A DNA stretch of 30,061 nt from CAYGHG01 sp964349515 (lineage in GTDB: Bacteria > Oederibacteriota > PGYV01 > CAYGHG01). Shown piece after piece: positions 6,442-14,272 of this stretch (its first letter is position 1; each line of letters starts with the position of its first letter). Where the stretch lies: the NCBI GenBank assembly GCA_964349515.1, contig CAYGHG010000022.1, forward strand, positions 1-30,061, given 5' to 3'. Made by a program: the position numbers and the translations under genes. A model generated the notes under the pieces. The model did no database searches and was not told the origin of the DNA. It was given only the letters and a program-made list of their open reading frames with translations.

Positions 6442-8145
6442 ATGAAAAAAACAGCCGTAGCTCTCCTGAGTTTCATCCTGCTCATTTTTTATATGTTTCA
6501 GGGATGCACCAAAAACTCGCCCACATCACCGGTAGTGAACCCGACATTCACGTTTACCCATTCACAGCCCTCAGTTTCCCCCACGCTCACAGCCACTCAG
6601 TCAGATCCTGATACTGCCACCCCGACGGTCACGCCGAGCGAGGGTGTGCCTCCGGCAGGTACTCCCACTAATACCATGACTATTACCCCGGCAGAAACCG
6701 CCACAAGCACACTGACAGTAACTGCTTTTGCGTCTCCGGATGAAACAGCTACAAACACCCCTGAAAACCCGCCCACGCAGACCCCGTCAGCACAATCCAC
6801 ACCCACCTGCACTCAAACCGCAACCATTGACATCAGCACGCCTACATCCACGGCTACTGCCACGTGCGTAGTATACGGGCCTGAGGGCCTTTGGCGCGAA
6901 ATATCTGACACTGACCCTGTGGTTCCAGCAGGCAAACCGGCGGGCAGCACTCCCTCGCTGTTCTGGTTCGGCAATCCTGAAACAGGTACTTTTGAAACTT
7001 TTGACTGCGATGGAAACCCTTCCGCCGTGAGCGGGGCTCTCATAATCCAGAATATCTCGGTGCCTGCCGGCGGAATGCTTTCATTTACCAGTTATGAAGA
7101 CACGGAGATCGGAAACGTCCCCGGCCCCAACTTTTACGACATTAGGGATCTGCATATTTCAGTCCACGGCCTTAACTCATGGACCAGGTGGGAAGAATTT
7201 GCAGGAATAGAAAAAGAGTGGTATACAGCCTCATCGGACATTTCTTACTTTGCGGGCCAGAACATCGACCTCATGTTTTATTTTGATTCAACAGATGACG
7301 TCTCCAATGAATACCTTGGCTGGATGATAGACGATATTTCTGTTTTTGCCTCAACCCCTACGGCTACAGAAACCCCCTCCGAAACATCAACAAATACGGC
7401 CACAGCCACTCCCTCGCTGACCGTCACACTTACGCCGACGCAGACACCTACAGCTACAGTCACATTGACCCGGACAATTACTCCTACTCATACAATTACT
7501 CCTACTCATACAGTTTCCCCCACCGTAACCATAACGCCTCTCTCTATAACATACAGAAACGGTGTAAGCCCTGACGCTTCTTATAATGACACCGAGGATA
7601 CGTATATCAACACTTACTATCCTTCCAGGACAATGGGTACCTGCGTTAGTGCTATATCCGTAAACGGCGGAACCCAAAAATACAGGGCTCTGATCCGCTT
7701 CGGACTGCCCGGACTGCCGCCTGCGGCAAGAATAGCCGGCGCCACGCTCAATTTATCAGCAAACACCTATTTCAATTACAGCACTCCTCCATACACGCTT
7801 TACGGCTACAGGGTAACCGTCCCCTGGCAGCAGTCTGACATGTGCGACGTAGATGCCGTGTCAAACACCTATCCCACATGGACATCATCAGGCTTTGTGC
7901 CATGGGCAACACCCGGCGGCGACTACGCGGAAGTATCCGGAACCCTTACAGGCTCGGGCGCCGGAACGCTGCAGATGGTCTTGTCCCCTTCGCTTGTCCA
8001 GGGCTGGCTGGATTCTGCATTCCCGAACTACGGCATTATCATCATAGCTGACGATTCAAAACAGGGCGGGTTCGGCTGGTTATCAAATGAGAACCCTACT
8101 TCATCCGCAAGGCCCGGGCTGACAGTTTATTATTACGCCCCGTAA
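6442..8145 (+). CDS. Large DNRLRE lipoprotein with Thr/Pro-rich linkers
   Basis: This 567-residue surface lipoprotein has a signal peptide ending FQGC (Cys 22). A Thr/Pro/Ser-rich linker (about 24-143) follows. Next is a beta-rich domain (about 145-302) ending YLGWMIDDISVF, like the jelly-roll domains found in secreted proteases and in MAM- or InhA-type modules. A second T-x-T-P linker (303-367) leads to a C-terminal DNRLRE domain (about 369-567) with PTWTSSG, WATPGGDY and VQGWLDSAFPNYGIIIIADD. The linkers probably hold the domains away from the cell and could be glycosylated. It is monocistronic, divergent from the three small DNRLRE lipoproteins, with a clear promoter and a terminator at 8294-8329. 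No catalytic residues are recognised. Confidence 0.82.
   Translation: MKKTAVALLSFILLIFYMFQGCTKNSPTSPVVNPTFTFTHSQPSVSPTLTATQSDPDTATPTVTPSEGVPPAGTPTNTMTITPAETATSTLTVTAFASPDETATNTPENPPTQTPSAQSTPTCTQTATIDISTPTSTATATCVVYGPEGLWREISDTDPVVPAGKPAGSTPSLFWFGNPETGTFETFDCDGNPSAVSGALIIQNISVPAGGMLSFTSYEDTEIGNVPGPNFYDIRDLHISVHGLNSWTRWEEFAGIEKEWYTASSDISYFAGQNIDLMFYFDSTDDVSNEYLGWMIDDISVFASTPTATETPSETSTNTATATPSLTVTLTPTQTPTATVTLTRTITPTHTITPTHTVSPTVTITPLSITYRNGVSPDASYNDTEDTYINTYYPSRTMGTCVSAISVNGGTQKYRALIRFGLPGLPPAARIAGATLNLSANTYFNYSTPPYTLYGYRVTVPWQQSDMCDVDAVSNTYPTWTSSGFVPWATPGGDYAEVSGTLTGSGAGTLQMVLSPSLVQGWLDSAFPNYGIIIIADDSKQGGFGWLSNENPTSSARPGLTVYYYAP
7474..7509 (+). repeat. Exact 18-bp tandem duplication in a linker
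   Basis: The unit ACAATTACTCCTACTCAT occurs twice back to back and encodes Thr-Ile-Thr-Pro-Thr-His twice. Identity at the base level suggests a recent slip or duplication, and thus a linker that changes length. Confidence 0.8.
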
Positions 8146-8176
8146 AAAACTGTACCTAAGGCGTTAAAACAAAAAC

Positions 8177-8317
8177 AGGCGGGTCATACGATGCCCCCAA
8201 AGCAAAGCGGAGGGGGTTAAGCCCCTGCGAATGCAAAAAAACGCTGTCAGAAACTGCCTTAATACTTTTACCCCATCCTGCCCCGAAGCATCAGGTGTCA
8301 GGTCAGGGCCTGACACC
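8177..8317. repeat. Family C repeat, copy 2
   Basis: These 141 bp match 11609-11750 with about five differences. The order of parts is an AGGCGGG block, GCCCCCAAAGCAAAGC, AAGCCCCTGCGAATGC, then a stretch at 8246-8274 that equals a family B end with two changes (GTCAGAAACTGCC and on), then CATCAGGTGTCAGG and the closing hairpin. It lies tail-to-tail between the DNRLRE lipoprotein and the ATPase. Confidence 0.8.
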
Positions 8318-8329
8318 GTGTTTTTTTTT
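8294..8329 (+). terminator. Intrinsic terminator after the large DNRLRE gene
   Basis: A perfect 9-bp stem GGTGTCAGG / CCTGACACC (8294-8302 with 8309-8317) is followed by GTG and nine T residues (8321-8329). It is the terminal hairpin of the family C copy. On the minus strand the same bases encode the last residues of the ATPase. Confidence 0.75.
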
Positions 8330-11002
8330 ATACCATCTTTTTCTCACCAGCTTGAATATCTCCATCACCGCAAGCAGTATCAGGGAGAGCCCCAGCACCT
8401 CTAACCACCTGTAAAATGTCACGGGCTCTACAACCAGTACCTGCTGCATCAGCGGGATATACATACAAATAATGTGGAGCCCCTGCGCGGCTATTACTCC
8501 CAATATCAGAAACCAGTTATTTGACAATGGCACCTTAAAAGCCGAATCGTATTCCGAACGGCAGTTGAAAACATGCATATTAACCAACAGCACCATAAGC
8601 AAGAGCACCACATTTCTTGCCTGCGCCTCATTTTCCCATTTTAATACTTCCATGAGGTAATACCACATGCCAAATGAGAGCACAGCCATCACTAACCCGG
8701 ATATCGCCACTTCCTGTATCATAAGTTTGTTAAAAACACCCTCCTTTGGGTTCCTTGCAGGGCGCTGCATCGCTCCTTTTTCGCCCTTCTCAAAAGCAAG
8801 CGCCGCACCCTGAATACCGTTAGTCACCAGGTTAAGCCATAAAAGCTGGACCGCAAGCAGAGGTATCTTCATGCCGGTGCCTACAGCAAGTAAAAACATA
8901 ATAAGCTCCGCCACACCGGTTGATATCAGAAGATAAATAACCTTTCTGATGTTGTCATAAGCAAAACGCCCCTCTTCTACTCCCCCGACGATTGAGGCAA
9001 AATTATCATCCGTAACAATCATGGCGCCGGTATCTTTGGCAACGTCAGTGCCTGACCCCATGGCCACCCCGATATTTGCTTTTTTCAGCGCAGGCGCGTC
9101 ATTTACCCCGTCCCCTGTCACAGCGACAAAATGGCCAAGTTTAATAAGCGCGGCTACTATGTGCAGTTTTTGCAGCGGCGAAACGCGCGCGAAAACTTTT
9201 GTTCTTGAAACGACTTCTGTAAAAGCCTCAGATTCGGGGGCTCCCTTTTCCTCAAGCGCCGCTCCTGTCTGTACCTCTTCCATTGTTTTTGCTATTCCCA
9301 GTTCACGCGCAATGGCAAGAGCGGTCGCAGGGTGGTCTCCCGTAACCATTAATACATCAACACCCGCTCCCCTGCACTTTTCCACGGACTCCTTTACCCC
9401 GGGCCTTAAGGGGTCAATAAACCCCGCAAGCGCCTTTATTTCCATATTTGAGAGCTTCTTTTTTCCCAATTCAACCGTATTGGTTTCGCCGTAAGCTAAA
9501 GCAAGAACACGGTAACCGCGTTCTGCCATTGCCAGCGCCTCTTTTTCTATGAGTTTAGCGTCTGTCGATGAGCCGCAGAAAGAAAGCACTGTTTCAACCG
9601 CCCCCTTGGCCGCCGCTACAGGCCGGTCCCCTTCCATATAATATACGGCCGAGTGTTTATGCTCGGATTCATATGGTATTTCAGCGAGTATCTCGCACTT
9701 ATCTTTCAACTCACCCGGATGCAGTCCCGCTTTTCCGGCGAATGCCAAAAGCGCCACGTCAACAGCGTCCCCCGAGCTTATCCATCTCCCTTCCCTGTTT
9801 TTTAAGACACCCTCATTGCATAGCGCGGCTATTTTTGCGGCTAAAAGATGCTCGTTTGAAAGCGCCTCTCCGTTTTCACCGGTTATTTTCCCCTCAAAAT
9901 TATATCCTTCTCCGCCGACGTTCACATATCCCGTACCCGGTATATACAACTGTTTTAATGTCTGCTGGTTCACAGTCAGCGTGCCCGTCTTGTCGCTGGC
10001 TATTACAGTGCAGCTCCCGAGGCTCTCAACAGCCGCGATTTTTCTCACTATTACATGTCTTTTTGCCATTCTTGAAGTGGCGACAGAAAGCGCCACTGTT
10101 AACGCGACAGGCAGCCCTTCAGGTATGGCGGCAACAGCCAGCGCTACAGCGACAAAAAAAACCTGAAACAAAGGCTCTCCCCTGGAGACTAATATTGCGC
10201 CTATTATCGCGCAGGCAACAAGCACTATGTAGCTTATCTGCGTGCTAAACTTCTCCATTCTTATTACAAGGGGCGATTTAGATCCCGAGGACATATTCAC
10301 ATTTTCAGCAACTTTCCCGACTTCCGTTTGTTTGCCGGTGCTTACGGCTATCCCAATACCCCTGCCGGATGTCACGGTTGCCCCGGCATAAGCAATATTA
10401 ATTCTGTCGCCAACCCCGGCTTTTTCATCAATTTTCCCGCTTTTTTTGACTACCGCCACAGATTCCCCCGTAAGGAAAGACTCATCAATGGAGAGGCTGT
10501 TGGCTTCCAGGAGCCGCAAGTCCGCAGGCACTTTGTTCCCTGACTCAAGAAAAACAATATCACCCGGTACAATTTCCTCAGCCGAAACCGACCTTTTTTC
10601 ACCGGAACGCATAACAAGAGTATTTATCTTAAGAAGGCGCTGCAGCGCCAGAGCGCTCTGCTCAGCCTTATGTTCCTGCACGGTTCCTATAATAGAATTT
10701 ATCATAAGCACAATAAAAATAAACGCCGCGTCCTTAATATCTCCAATCACCGCCGAAAGCACGGCAGCCGCCAAAAGAACATATATCAAAGGATTCACAA
10801 ACTGCATTAAAAATATTTTCATTATTGACGGCGGCGTTTTTTCAGCAAGTTTGTTCGGCCCATGCTTTTTCATACGTTCAGCAGCTGCTTCTTCAGCCAG
10901 CCCTTTAATTGAGGAATCAAGTTTGCTCATAACCTCCTCTTCCTCAATAGCGTGCCATAGAATACTCTCTGTGTTTTCGGCCGCCTCCGGTTTTCTCTTC
11001 AT
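8303..11002 (-). CDS. P-type cation-transporting ATPase (P2-type)
   Basis: This 899-residue inner-membrane pump uses ATP to move a cation, most likely Ca2+ or a similar ion. Domains in order are an N-terminal cation_ATPase_N segment (about 15-75), membrane helices 1-2, an actuator with TGES (178-181), helix 4 with PEGLP (294-298), the phosphorylation site DKTGTLT (Asp337), a nucleotide domain with KGA (466-468), TGDHP (554-558), and GDGVNDAP (630-637). Six C-terminal helices follow. The helix-6 signature reads NLVTNG (724-729); Ca2+ pumps such as SERCA have NLVTDG, so an ion ligand is changed and the ion is uncertain. The final KKKHGVRP is encoded by the repeat and terminator at 8303-8329. 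The ATG has GAGGTG upstream. Confidence 0.88.
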   Translation of the reverse strand: MKRKPEAAENTESILWHAIEEEEVMSKLDSSIKGLAEEAAAERMKKHGPNKLAEKTPPSIMKIFLMQFVNPLIYVLLAAAVLSAVIGDIKDAAFIFIVLMINSIIGTVQEHKAEQSALALQRLLKINTLVMRSGEKRSVSAEEIVPGDIVFLESGNKVPADLRLLEANSLSIDESFLTGESVAVVKKSGKIDEKAGVGDRINIAYAGATVTSGRGIGIAVSTGKQTEVGKVAENVNMSSGSKSPLVIRMEKFSTQISYIVLVACAIIGAILVSRGEPLFQVFFVAVALAVAAIPEGLPVALTVALSVATSRMAKRHVIVRKIAAVESLGSCTVIASDKTGTLTVNQQTLKQLYIPGTGYVNVGGEGYNFEGKITGENGEALSNEHLLAAKIAALCNEGVLKNREGRWISSGDAVDVALLAFAGKAGLHPGELKDKCEILAEIPYESEHKHSAVYYMEGDRPVAAAKGAVETVLSFCGSSTDAKLIEKEALAMAERGYRVLALAYGETNTVELGKKKLSNMEIKALAGFIDPLRPGVKESVEKCRGAGVDVLMVTGDHPATALAIARELGIAKTMEEVQTGAALEEKGAPESEAFTEVVSRTKVFARVSPLQKLHIVAALIKLGHFVAVTGDGVNDAPALKKANIGVAMGSGTDVAKDTGAMIVTDDNFASIVGGVEEGRFAYDNIRKVIYLLISTGVAELIMFLLAVGTGMKIPLLAVQLLWLNLVTNGIQGAALAFEKGEKGAMQRPARNPKEGVFNKLMIQEVAISGLVMAVLSFGMWYYLMEVLKWENEAQARNVVLLLMVLLVNMHVFNCRSEYDSAFKVPLSNNWFLILGVIAAQGLHIICMYIPLMQQVLVVEPVTFYRWLEVLGLSLILLAVMEIFKLVRKRWYKKKHGVRP

Positions 11003-11103
11003 TTTGGCACCTCAGCTCTCTATTATTTTTAAAAACGGTGTTTTTCTTGTCAGTTTGAACACTTCATTACCACGAGATAAAAAAACTGGCCTTAAATCAT
11101 GAC

Positions 11104-11132
11104 ATTATAGCAAAAACCACTTCATTTTTTAA
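11104..11132 (-). promoter_or_regulatory. Promoter of the P-type ATPase gene
   Basis: On the minus strand TTAAAA (11127-11132) and a perfect TATAAT (11104-11109) are 17 bases apart, with TGC just before the -10 box as in extended -10 promoters. The leader to the ATG at 11002 would be about 95 bases. I see no riboswitch-like fold in it. Confidence 0.5.
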
Positions 11133-11147
11133 CCATTTTCAAAAAGC

Positions 11148-11369
11148 GATACTGTGTATAATAGTGTGTAATTTAGTTCTTGATGTAATACCCCGCCCCT
11201 TTTGGGGGAGAGGCTTTGGCAAGGGGGGTGTTTTTGAGTCTTAAATTCGCCCTCATCCCGACCTTCTACCCCGCGAGGGGGTACTGAAAATAGTCCCGCA
11301 AGCGGGAGAAGGATAATCGCCTATTATTACAGATCTTTTTTTCAATTACACACAATTCCAGACAGTATC
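11148..11369. mobile_element. MITE-like element, family A copy 2
   Basis: The 26-bp ends (11148-11173 and 11344-11369) match as an inverted repeat at 22 of 26 positions, with GATACTGT outermost and GTGTGTAATT innermost. The inside is related to 541-722 (GGGGGAGAGGCTTTGG, then a CGCCCTCA block) but longer, with extra hairpins TACCCC/GGGGTA and TCCCGC/GCGGGA. It lies just upstream of the ATPase promoter. Confidence 0.7.
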
Positions 11370-11608
11370 CAAAAAGCTGTCTGCTTAAAGCCATGCACAA
11401 AAGCCTCATATTTATAACTCATTTTCTATTATTCTTCCGTAACATCAGGCAGTCAGGGCAAAAACTTTTTATTGATAAACAAATAACGAATTCACAATAT
11501 TTTACCGGCATTTCCCGGTTGTAATGTCTTGTGTCGGGCTTGTAACGAACCCGCCGCGGGTCATCGGCACGGTGCCGGCGCCCTTTTGTGCCCTTATAAA
11601 AAACGCAG
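11370..11608. other. Gap with no recognised gene
   Basis: I see no convincing gene, RNA or promoter in these 239 bp. A G/C-rich stretch at about 11546-11582 (CCGCCGCGGG, then GGCACGGTGCCGGCGCC) has several short palindromes. It occupies the place that family D takes next to family C at 3846-4018, so it may be a decayed relative. A 72-codon minus-strand frame here has no family resemblance. Confidence 0.5.
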
Positions 11609-11750
11609 AGGCGGGTTTCACGATGCCCCCAAAGCAAAGCGGAGGAGGGTTAAGCCCCTGCGAATGCAAAAAAACGCTGTCAGAAACTGCCTTAATACTT
11701 TTACCCCATCCTGCCCCGAAGCATCAGGTGTAAGGTCAGGGCCTGACACC
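11609..11750. repeat. Family C repeat, copy 3
   Basis: These 142 bp are about 96% identical by eye to 8177-8317. The family B-like end is at 11679-11707. The closing hairpin has one mismatch (GGTGTAAGG against CCTGACACC) and is followed by TATTTTT. It lies downstream of the glycoside hydrolase gene, beyond that gene's own terminator. Confidence 0.8.
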
Positions 11751-11785
11751 TATTTTTCAGCCTCCCTGAGGGATGGGGTAAAAAC

Positions 11786-11819
11786 AAACAGCCCCGGCAG
11801 TTTCCTGCCGGGGCTGTTT
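11786..11819 (-). terminator. Terminator of the glycoside hydrolase gene
   Basis: A perfect 15-bp stem pairs 11786-11800 with 11805-11819. On the minus strand the loop is GAAA and the stem is followed by GTTTTTAC. It is 42 bases past the stop codon. Confidence 0.85.
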
Positions 11820-11861
11820 CATTAACTTCTTGCTTATGTCTTCTGTCTTTTAAACTTTGTC

Positions 11862-14195
11862 TTATCTGTCCAGCTGTATTACCGTTATGGAATAGGGCGG
11901 GAACTCGTAGTTAAAGTTCTTTCCCGTGCCTGACAGGGTGGTCATTGTCGGGCCTGTGTTTATTATCGGCCTGTAAAGCGCCCTGCTCCACTCGTATTCC
12001 TTTGACGAGAAGGTCCACACTTTTGCAGAGCCTCCGACGTTTGAACCCGCCACATTGATTGCAGCGTCGGCAATTTTCAGGTTTGTCTTATTGATTGCCA
12101 TTATCGCTATCTTGTTGTCATCAGTCAGCGAGGCATAAACAGAGAGGTCGCTGCTGTCTGACTTTGATTCTATGAGCTTTGTTCCAAATCTGTTGTAGAA
12201 CAGGTCAAACACCCAGTATGTCGCACGCCTTGAGAACTGGTCGGTCGGGTCGTTCTCTGTGTCCATCATCCCGTGGCCGCCGCCGTCTCCAGGTTTCTGG
12301 GTGTAAAGATCCCACACCATTGCGTACTGCCCGCCCATTTTTATGTACGAGCCGAGGTAATCAGCCGCAAAAAGCGCGTTAACAAGCATTACTGTCATTA
12401 CGTTTTCCACACCCGAGTTCCACTCGGTTAAGGCAACGGGGATCTCCTTGCCGAGATGTTTCTTCATCCAGGCTTTATATTTCGGCATATACACCGGCCA
12501 GGTGGTCTGCGGTTTCTGCAGAAGCGCCCTTGCGTCATTGTTTGCCCAGAGCGGGTACTCGTGTATGGCCAGCACGTCAACATGCCCCTTTGAGTACTTC
12601 ATGAAATCCTCAACCCAGTAAGGCGCGGTTGACGGAGCTTTCCACGGCTCTCCCTCAAGCCTTTCCTGGTTCATGGGCTGCATAGGGCACGGCCCCATAA
12701 TAAGCAGGTCCGGGAATTCTTTTTTAATTCTCTGCGAAACGTAATTAAAGACTGTGGAATAATTCTTTATTGAGGTCCACCACTTTTTGTTGTTCATGTC
12801 GGTCTTTGACTTCATTATCTGTTCTGTCGTCATTCCCTTTTTTACGGTAGGCCCCGGAACCGCATTCTTTGAATCGGGTTCATTACCCACCTCAACAAAC
12901 CTTATGTGCATTCCTTTTGCCTTCATGTCCCTTATCCATTCCACAGCATACTCAACCCTCTCGTGGATGGACTTGGTGGCAGGCGACATTACGTTGATGA
13001 TAGGCAGGACTTCGAGTTTGCCGTCAACCATCTTGTTGTATCGCATGGTGAAAGGAACTATTCCTCCGAGGTAGTTAAGCTCCGGCGTCCAGTTCACAGT
13101 GCCGTCCCATCTGTAAACAGCGCCGCTCTTCCAGTCATACTCGTTTCCGTAGTCTCCGCCGGGTATGCGCAGCATCGTCATCCCGATGTGCTTCATTCTC
13201 TCAAGCGCGGTATTGTCGCGGAAACCCCACGGTTTGTGCCATACGGCAAGATTCTGGCCGTAAAGGTCATGTTTATTGATATCCCTTAAGACTTTGCCCG
13301 CATCAACGTCAACTTTTACCTTTTCTTTCCTTGCGGGCCTTTCAGGAACGAGCTCTATGCTCCCCTGGTCATTGAGCTTGCCGGCTTCAATTATCAGGTT
13401 TGAAACTGTCTTCTTATTGAACCCGTGGGCCACTATTTCCATCGTGTAAACATATTCCGGCGCCCTTATGACAAAATTGCCGTCAGCCCCGGTCTTTACA
13501 AGCGTTTCCCCGACAACTACATAAGCTTCTTTTATAGGGTTTCCGGCTTTATCCTTTACCGAGCCCTTTACTTCTCCCGGCTGCCCCATAATGACGCCCT
13601 GTATGTTGTCAATGTAGATGGGCCCTTTATAAGCCTCTGTGTTGTTAGTGACAAGGTAAATATGCCACATGTCCTGCCTGATCTTGGCATTGTCAAGCTT
13701 GAATACGACTTTGTTGGTACCCGGCATAACCTGGTTTTTCAGCTGATACCACTCGTTTGACTTGCTGGAGCAGACCATGTAAAGCTCCATGTACTGCATT
13801 CCCGCGACAGAAGCCGGCGGCAGTATGACATCCATTGAAATCTCAAGCAGTTTGTTTATGTCTTCTGAAAACGGCCCGCTGTTTACCATTATGTCCTGGT
13901 TCCAGCCTAACGAGCCCGTGGCGTCCACTCTGAGCGAGTGTTTGCCTTCAGTCACAAATTTCGGGTCTTTGTTGATGCTTACCGCTTTTGCGTACTTGTG
14001 CACGCCCTTCCAGCCTTCAGTTGTCCCTGATTCAAAAGACCAGAGCATCTTCTTTTGCTTTGCCGTTATTTCGTCGGCAGTGGCGGTAACAGGCGCCGAA
14101 AACATGGCAGCCCCGCCGCCGCCCGTCGTCGCGCAGGAAAACATGATCGCGGCGGCGGCAAGAAGGGAAACTAAAACTAACAGCTTTTTCCTCAT
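11862..14195 (-). CDS. Secreted lipoprotein glycoside hydrolase (clan GH-A) with carbohydrate-binding module
   Basis: This 777-residue lipoprotein is counted from the ATG at 14195, which has AAGGAGG seven bases upstream. An earlier in-frame start at 14228 would read through that site. The signal ends MFSC (Cys 21). A CBM-like beta-sandwich (about 48-205) ends GPIYIDNIQGV. A carboxypeptidase-regulatory-like domain (about 208-285) follows, then a (beta/alpha)8 catalytic domain (about 300-690) with VGNEPD (acid/base Glu439) and ALTEWNSG (nucleophile Glu591), and a small beta domain at the end. The two motifs fit the GH51/GH39 side of clan GH-A, so an arabinofuranosidase or xylosidase-type activity is plausible but the exact family is unsure. 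It has its own promoter and terminator and follows a sigma/membrane-sensor pair that may control it. Confidence 0.8.
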   Translation of the reverse strand: MRKKLLVLVSLLAAAAIMFSCATTGGGGAAMFSAPVTATADEITAKQKKMLWSFESGTTEGWKGVHKYAKAVSINKDPKFVTEGKHSLRVDATGSLGWNQDIMVNSGPFSEDINKLLEISMDVILPPASVAGMQYMELYMVCSSKSNEWYQLKNQVMPGTNKVVFKLDNAKIRQDMWHIYLVTNNTEAYKGPIYIDNIQGVIMGQPGEVKGSVKDKAGNPIKEAYVVVGETLVKTGADGNFVIRAPEYVYTMEIVAHGFNKKTVSNLIIEAGKLNDQGSIELVPERPARKEKVKVDVDAGKVLRDINKHDLYGQNLAVWHKPWGFRDNTALERMKHIGMTMLRIPGGDYGNEYDWKSGAVYRWDGTVNWTPELNYLGGIVPFTMRYNKMVDGKLEVLPIINVMSPATKSIHERVEYAVEWIRDMKAKGMHIRFVEVGNEPDSKNAVPGPTVKKGMTTEQIMKSKTDMNNKKWWTSIKNYSTVFNYVSQRIKKEFPDLLIMGPCPMQPMNQERLEGEPWKAPSTAPYWVEDFMKYSKGHVDVLAIHEYPLWANNDARALLQKPQTTWPVYMPKYKAWMKKHLGKEIPVALTEWNSGVENVMTVMLVNALFAADYLGSYIKMGGQYAMVWDLYTQKPGDGGGHGMMDTENDPTDQFSRRATYWVFDLFYNRFGTKLIESKSDSSDLSVYASLTDDNKIAIMAINKTNLKIADAAINVAGSNVGGSAKVWTFSSKEYEWSRALYRPIINTGPTMTTLSGTGKNFNYEFPPYSITVIQLDR

Positions 14196-14228
14196 CTTAA
14201 AACCTCCTTCAGATTTTTTTACTTCCAT

Positions 14229-14257
14229 ATTTTAATTGAATCTTTTTCATGTGTCCA
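14229..14257 (-). promoter_or_regulatory. Promoter of the glycoside hydrolase gene
   Basis: On the minus strand TGGACA (14252-14257) and TAAAAT (14229-14234) are exactly 17 bases apart, each matching five of six consensus positions. It lies in the 77-bp gap after the sensor gene. The enzyme may therefore be read both from here and from the sigma operon. Confidence 0.55.
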
Positions 14258-14272
14258 TACCAATCGGATATT

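Noticed and set aside
9021..10248. Long plus-strand frames opposite the ATPase
   Set aside because: They are antisense to clear ATPase motifs (DKTGTLT, GDGVNDAP) and show no domain pattern.
11003..11103. Riboswitch in the ATPase leader
   Set aside because: A leader of about 95 bases is possible, but I see no conserved core or paired structure typical of a metal-sensing riboswitch.
11546..11582. tRNA-like G/C-rich fold
   Set aside because: A GGTTCG-like string occurs on the minus strand, but no acceptor or anticodon arm can be built around it.
11419..11637. 72-codon minus-strand frame as a gene
   Set aside because: It overlaps family C, is Arg-rich without domain pattern and lacks a binding site.
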